Positions 62,078-64,000 of a stretch of 64,000 nt of DNA are shown in pieces. The position numbers and the translations under genes are program-made. A model generated the notes under the pieces. That model was not told where the DNA came from, did no database searches, and saw only the letters and a program-made list of their open reading frames with translations. The first letter of the stretch is position 1, and every line of letters begins with the position of its first letter. Origin of the DNA: Altererythrobacter epoxidivorans (GTDB taxonomy: Bacteria; Pseudomonadota; Alphaproteobacteria; Sphingomonadales; Sphingomonadaceae); NCBI RefSeq assembly GCF_001281485.1, contig NZ_CP012669.1:2511501-2575500 (forward strand), in the 5' to 3' direction.

Positions 62078-63183
62078 GCCGCCACCTTGTCATCGACCAA
62101 ACGACGAAGGAGCGCTGCGATCTTGGCTGCCTGGCCTGCCGGATCGAACCGTTCCTCGACATCCTTGCGTGCCGCCCGCGCCATTCTCTCACGCAGAGCC
62201 TTATCGGTGATCAGCTTTTCCAGCGCGTCGCGCCAGTCGTCCTTAGTCTTGCAGAGAAAACCCGTTTCGCCATGGCGCAGCAGTTCGTTGTTATAACCGA
62301 TGGCGCTGACCACGGGCACGACGGTGGAAGCCATGTAGGTCCGGGCCTTGCCGCCAGACTTGCCGCGCGACCAATCCTGGTCGGGAAGCGGCATCAATCC
62401 GATGTCGTATCGCTTCAGCGCCTCGCGTTCCGCCTCCAGCGACCAGTCTTCCAGCCGCCAGGGAACGTCGTCCATGGCGAACTCGCCGCCGCCCATGATT
62501 TCGAAGCGCACCTCCGGATGGGCGCTTGCGACCTCGCGCAGGACATCGGCGATCTCGTTGAGATATTTCGACGTCGAAGGCGATCCGAGCCAGCCGATGG
62601 TAACCGGGCCGCGATCTTCGCCGAACTTCTCTTCAGGTCCCGCAAAGCGCGCGGTGTCTTCGGCAACCTCGATCGTTTCGGCTTTCCCTCCGACCTTGAC
62701 CGCGCTGTCGCGCAGCCAGTCGTTGCCCGCCACGGTGCAATCGACGAGACGCAAGATCTCGATCGTTTTTTCAGGCGAGCGGAACAGCGTGGCGAGCGGA
62801 TTGTAGCGGCTCGGCTGCTTGATGAAGAGCGCATCGTCGTAGTCGAAAACGAGCACGGTCCCGCTGCGCTTCAGCGCGTTTTCAATCAGCGGCGGTCCGA
62901 AAGGCAGCAATTCGCGCTGCATGTAGACGACGTCGTAACGCCGATGTTTCAGCAGGGTGCGCAGGCGGCGGATGGCCGCACTGACGGTCATCAGCATCTT
63001 GCGGCCGGTTGCCCCTTGGGACATCGATGCGCGGTACATGCTCTGGTCCATGAAGCTCTGAACGTGACAGGTCACGCCCAGCTTCTCGAGATAGGGGATG
63101 TACTGGAACACGCGGTAGCGGCTCGAGGCGCCTTCTTCGGGATAACGCGTCAGGAAGAGGACGGAGAGGGGCCTTTCGCTCAC
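62074..63183 (-). CDS. glycosyltransferase (GT-B fold)
   Basis: A 369-residue protein beginning SVLFLTRYPEEGASSRYRVF. The acceptor domain includes YDVVYMQRELLPFGPP and FDYDDALF. The donor-binding half has IGWLGSPSTSKYLNEI and GLMPLPDQDWSRGKSGGKA, then an MASTVVPVVSAIGYNNELL loop. It lacks a clear GT4 E-x7-E, so the exact family is uncertain. It overlaps the ATP-grasp gene and the upstream glycosyltransferase by four bases each. Confidence 0.85.
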   Translation of the reverse strand: MSERPLSVLFLTRYPEEGASSRYRVFQYIPYLEKLGVTCHVQSFMDQSMYRASMSQGATGRKMLMTVSAAIRRLRTLLKHRRYDVVYMQRELLPFGPPLIENALKRSGTVLVFDYDDALFIKQPSRYNPLATLFRSPEKTIEILRLVDCTVAGNDWLRDSAVKVGGKAETIEVAEDTARFAGPEEKFGEDRGPVTIGWLGSPSTSKYLNEIADVLREVASAHPEVRFEIMGGGEFAMDDVPWRLEDWSLEAEREALKRYDIGLMPLPDQDWSRGKSGGKARTYMASTVVPVVSAIGYNNELLRHGETGFLCKTKDDWRDALEKLITDKALRERMARAARKDVEERFDPAGQAAKIAALLRRLVDDKVAA

Positions 63184-64000
63184 GCTGCCTCTCCACCCGA
63201 CAGGCGCCGGTAGATGCGGTCGTACTCAGCGACACCGCCTTGGAGAGAGAAGAGATCTTCGGCGGCCTTCCGGCAGCGCGCGGCGATGCCATCTTCGCGG
63301 GCGAGCGCCAGCAGCGCGTCGATTGCCTCATCGACATCGCCAAGCTCGACGCGTCCCTCCGCAGTGACCGGCAGCACGACTCCTGTCCCGCTCGAGGCGA
63401 AGTCCTCGGCCACGTCGCCGACTTCGCCATTGGCGAGGCACGGCACGCCGCTGGCCAGGAATTCGCCCATGCGGGTCGGGCAGGATGCCCGCTTTGACCA
63501 GGCGGGCATGATGAAGAATACGCCGGCGTGCATGCGGGCGACTTGTCCGCCCACTTCGTCGAAGCCGCAAGCGCGGATTTCGACGCGGCCGAGATCGACC
63601 CCGGCCTTTTCGAGAGCGGCGCGAACGGTATCGTGGCCGCCCTTGTTGATCACCAGGAAGCGGGCGTCCGGATCGCGCTGGAACAACCGCGCGACGACTT
63701 CGGCGACCTGGTCGAACAGGTACCAGCTGCCGACCGAGCCGACATAACCCAGCGTAAACGGCTGGGCGGGCTTGGGTGCGGGCTGAAACAGGTCGAGATT
63801 GGTGCAGGTCGGGATGACGCTGCTCGGCGGAGGATTGCCGGCCAGATAGTCGAATGCTTCGAAAGTCTCGACACCCTTGCGCGTCAGCGACACGACGTGA
63901 TCGGCATTCTCGAACAGCGTCCGTTCCAGCCGCTTGACCATGCGGTAGGGAAGACCGTCGCGGCTCCAGCGCCCTGCATCGACCCGCTCGTCACCCCAGA
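63180..64000 (-). CDS. glycosyltransferase, partial at the right edge
   Basis: At least 272 codons are present and the frame stays open to the window end. Residues before the first internal Met (WGDERVDAGRWSRDGLPYR) are in frame and protein-like, so the true start is outside. The visible part has VIPTCTNLDLFQP, GYVGSVGSWYLFDQ and a GT4-like C-terminal half (MPAWSKRASCPTRMGEFLASGVP, in part). The stop shares ATGA with the next glycosyltransferase. The first gene of the cluster is therefore beyond the edge. Confidence 0.85.
   Translation of the reverse strand, partial: WGDERVDAGRWSRDGLPYRMVKRLERTLFENADHVVSLTRKGVETFEAFDYLAGNPPPSSVIPTCTNLDLFQPAPKPAQPFTLGYVGSVGSWYLFDQVAEVVARLFQRDPDARFLVINKGGHDTVRAALEKAGVDLGRVEIRACGFDEVGGQVARMHAGVFFIMPAWSKRASCPTRMGEFLASGVPCLANGEVGDVAEDFASSGTGVVLPVTAEGRVELGDVDEAIDALLALAREDGIAARCRKAAEDLFSLQGGVAEYDRIYRRLSGGEAA

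Noticed and set aside
1..64000. Mobile elements, CRISPR arrays, tRNA or rRNA genes, defence islands
   Set aside because: No transposase, repeat-spacer pattern, cloverleaf-like sequence or recognisable defence gene was seen; gene order looks like stable core genome plus a polysaccharide cluster.

Overview
The window reads as a chromosomal segment of an alphaproteobacterium of the order Sphingomonadales, most likely the Erythrobacteraceae. This is an inference. It rests on the GC-rich coding style with long antisense shadow frames, the mnmE-mnmG-rsmG-parA-parB block with parS sites, the helicase/S4/fdxA/carD block, the TrcR (DUF1013) regulator, the 'cisplatin-type' DNA ligase with its partner exonuclease, and the Mg-type HemB. 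I saw no tRNA, rRNA, CRISPR array, insertion sequence or prophage.

Layout. 1-2.3 kb (minus): an FMN glutamate-synthase-like protein and a dienelactone hydrolase. 2.4-8.4 kb (plus): tRNA wobble modification (mnmE, mnmG), 16S methylation (rsmG) and chromosome partition (parA, parB), with four parS palindromes, two of them inside rsmG. This suggests the replication origin is not far away. 8.5-13.2 kb (plus): a three-gene chaperone-usher type surface fibre locus (DUF4402 subunit, chaperone, atypical usher) preceded by CtrA-like half-sites. 13.2-20.9 kb: mixed housekeeping genes (glycine-zipper protein, free Met-R-sulfoxide reductase, PQQ-type dehydrogenase, DUF815 ATPase, acyl-CoA dehydrogenase, Sua5, a DUF2807 lipoprotein). 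21-25.2 kb (minus): carD, and the Suv3-like helicase/S4/fdxA operon. 25.4-30 kb (plus): an M23 peptidase, then hemB with two GNATs, a gamma-carbonic anhydrase and a DUF167 protein in overlapping frames. 30-37.9 kb (minus): DUF1275 membrane protein, DNA ligase and exonuclease, M1 peptidase, clpA, DUF1192. 38-42.4 kb (plus): quinone oxidoreductase, GST, trcR, acyl-CoA ligase. 42.5-44.1 kb (minus): bactofilin and M23 pair. 44.4-51.8 kb (plus): proA-nadD-rsfS-rlmH-envC-ctpA-dsbB-coq7 and a secreted Cys-rich protein. 51.8-64 kb (minus): one long polysaccharide cluster (glycosyltransferases, ATP-grasp, deacetylase, EpsG-like protein, complete dTDP-L-rhamnose pathway rfbCBDA, initiating sugar transferase, UDP-glucuronate epimerase-like protein). 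It runs off the right edge.

How the parts work together. The left part handles replication-linked and translation-linked housekeeping. The middle combines envelope biogenesis (M23/EnvC/bactofilin/CtpA), protein quality control (ClpA) and DNA repair. The right 12 kb would build and assemble a rhamnose-containing exopolysaccharide. The most unusual local signals are: a probable ATT start codon for rlmH, a terminator hairpin whose 3' arm doubles as the ribosome binding site of the M1 peptidase, parS sites embedded in rsmG codons, the stripped-down usher locus with CtrA-like inverted repeats, a histone-like tail on a predicted lipoprotein, and an ATP-grasp/deacetylase couple within the polysaccharide cluster. 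All functional calls come from reading motifs; no database search was run.
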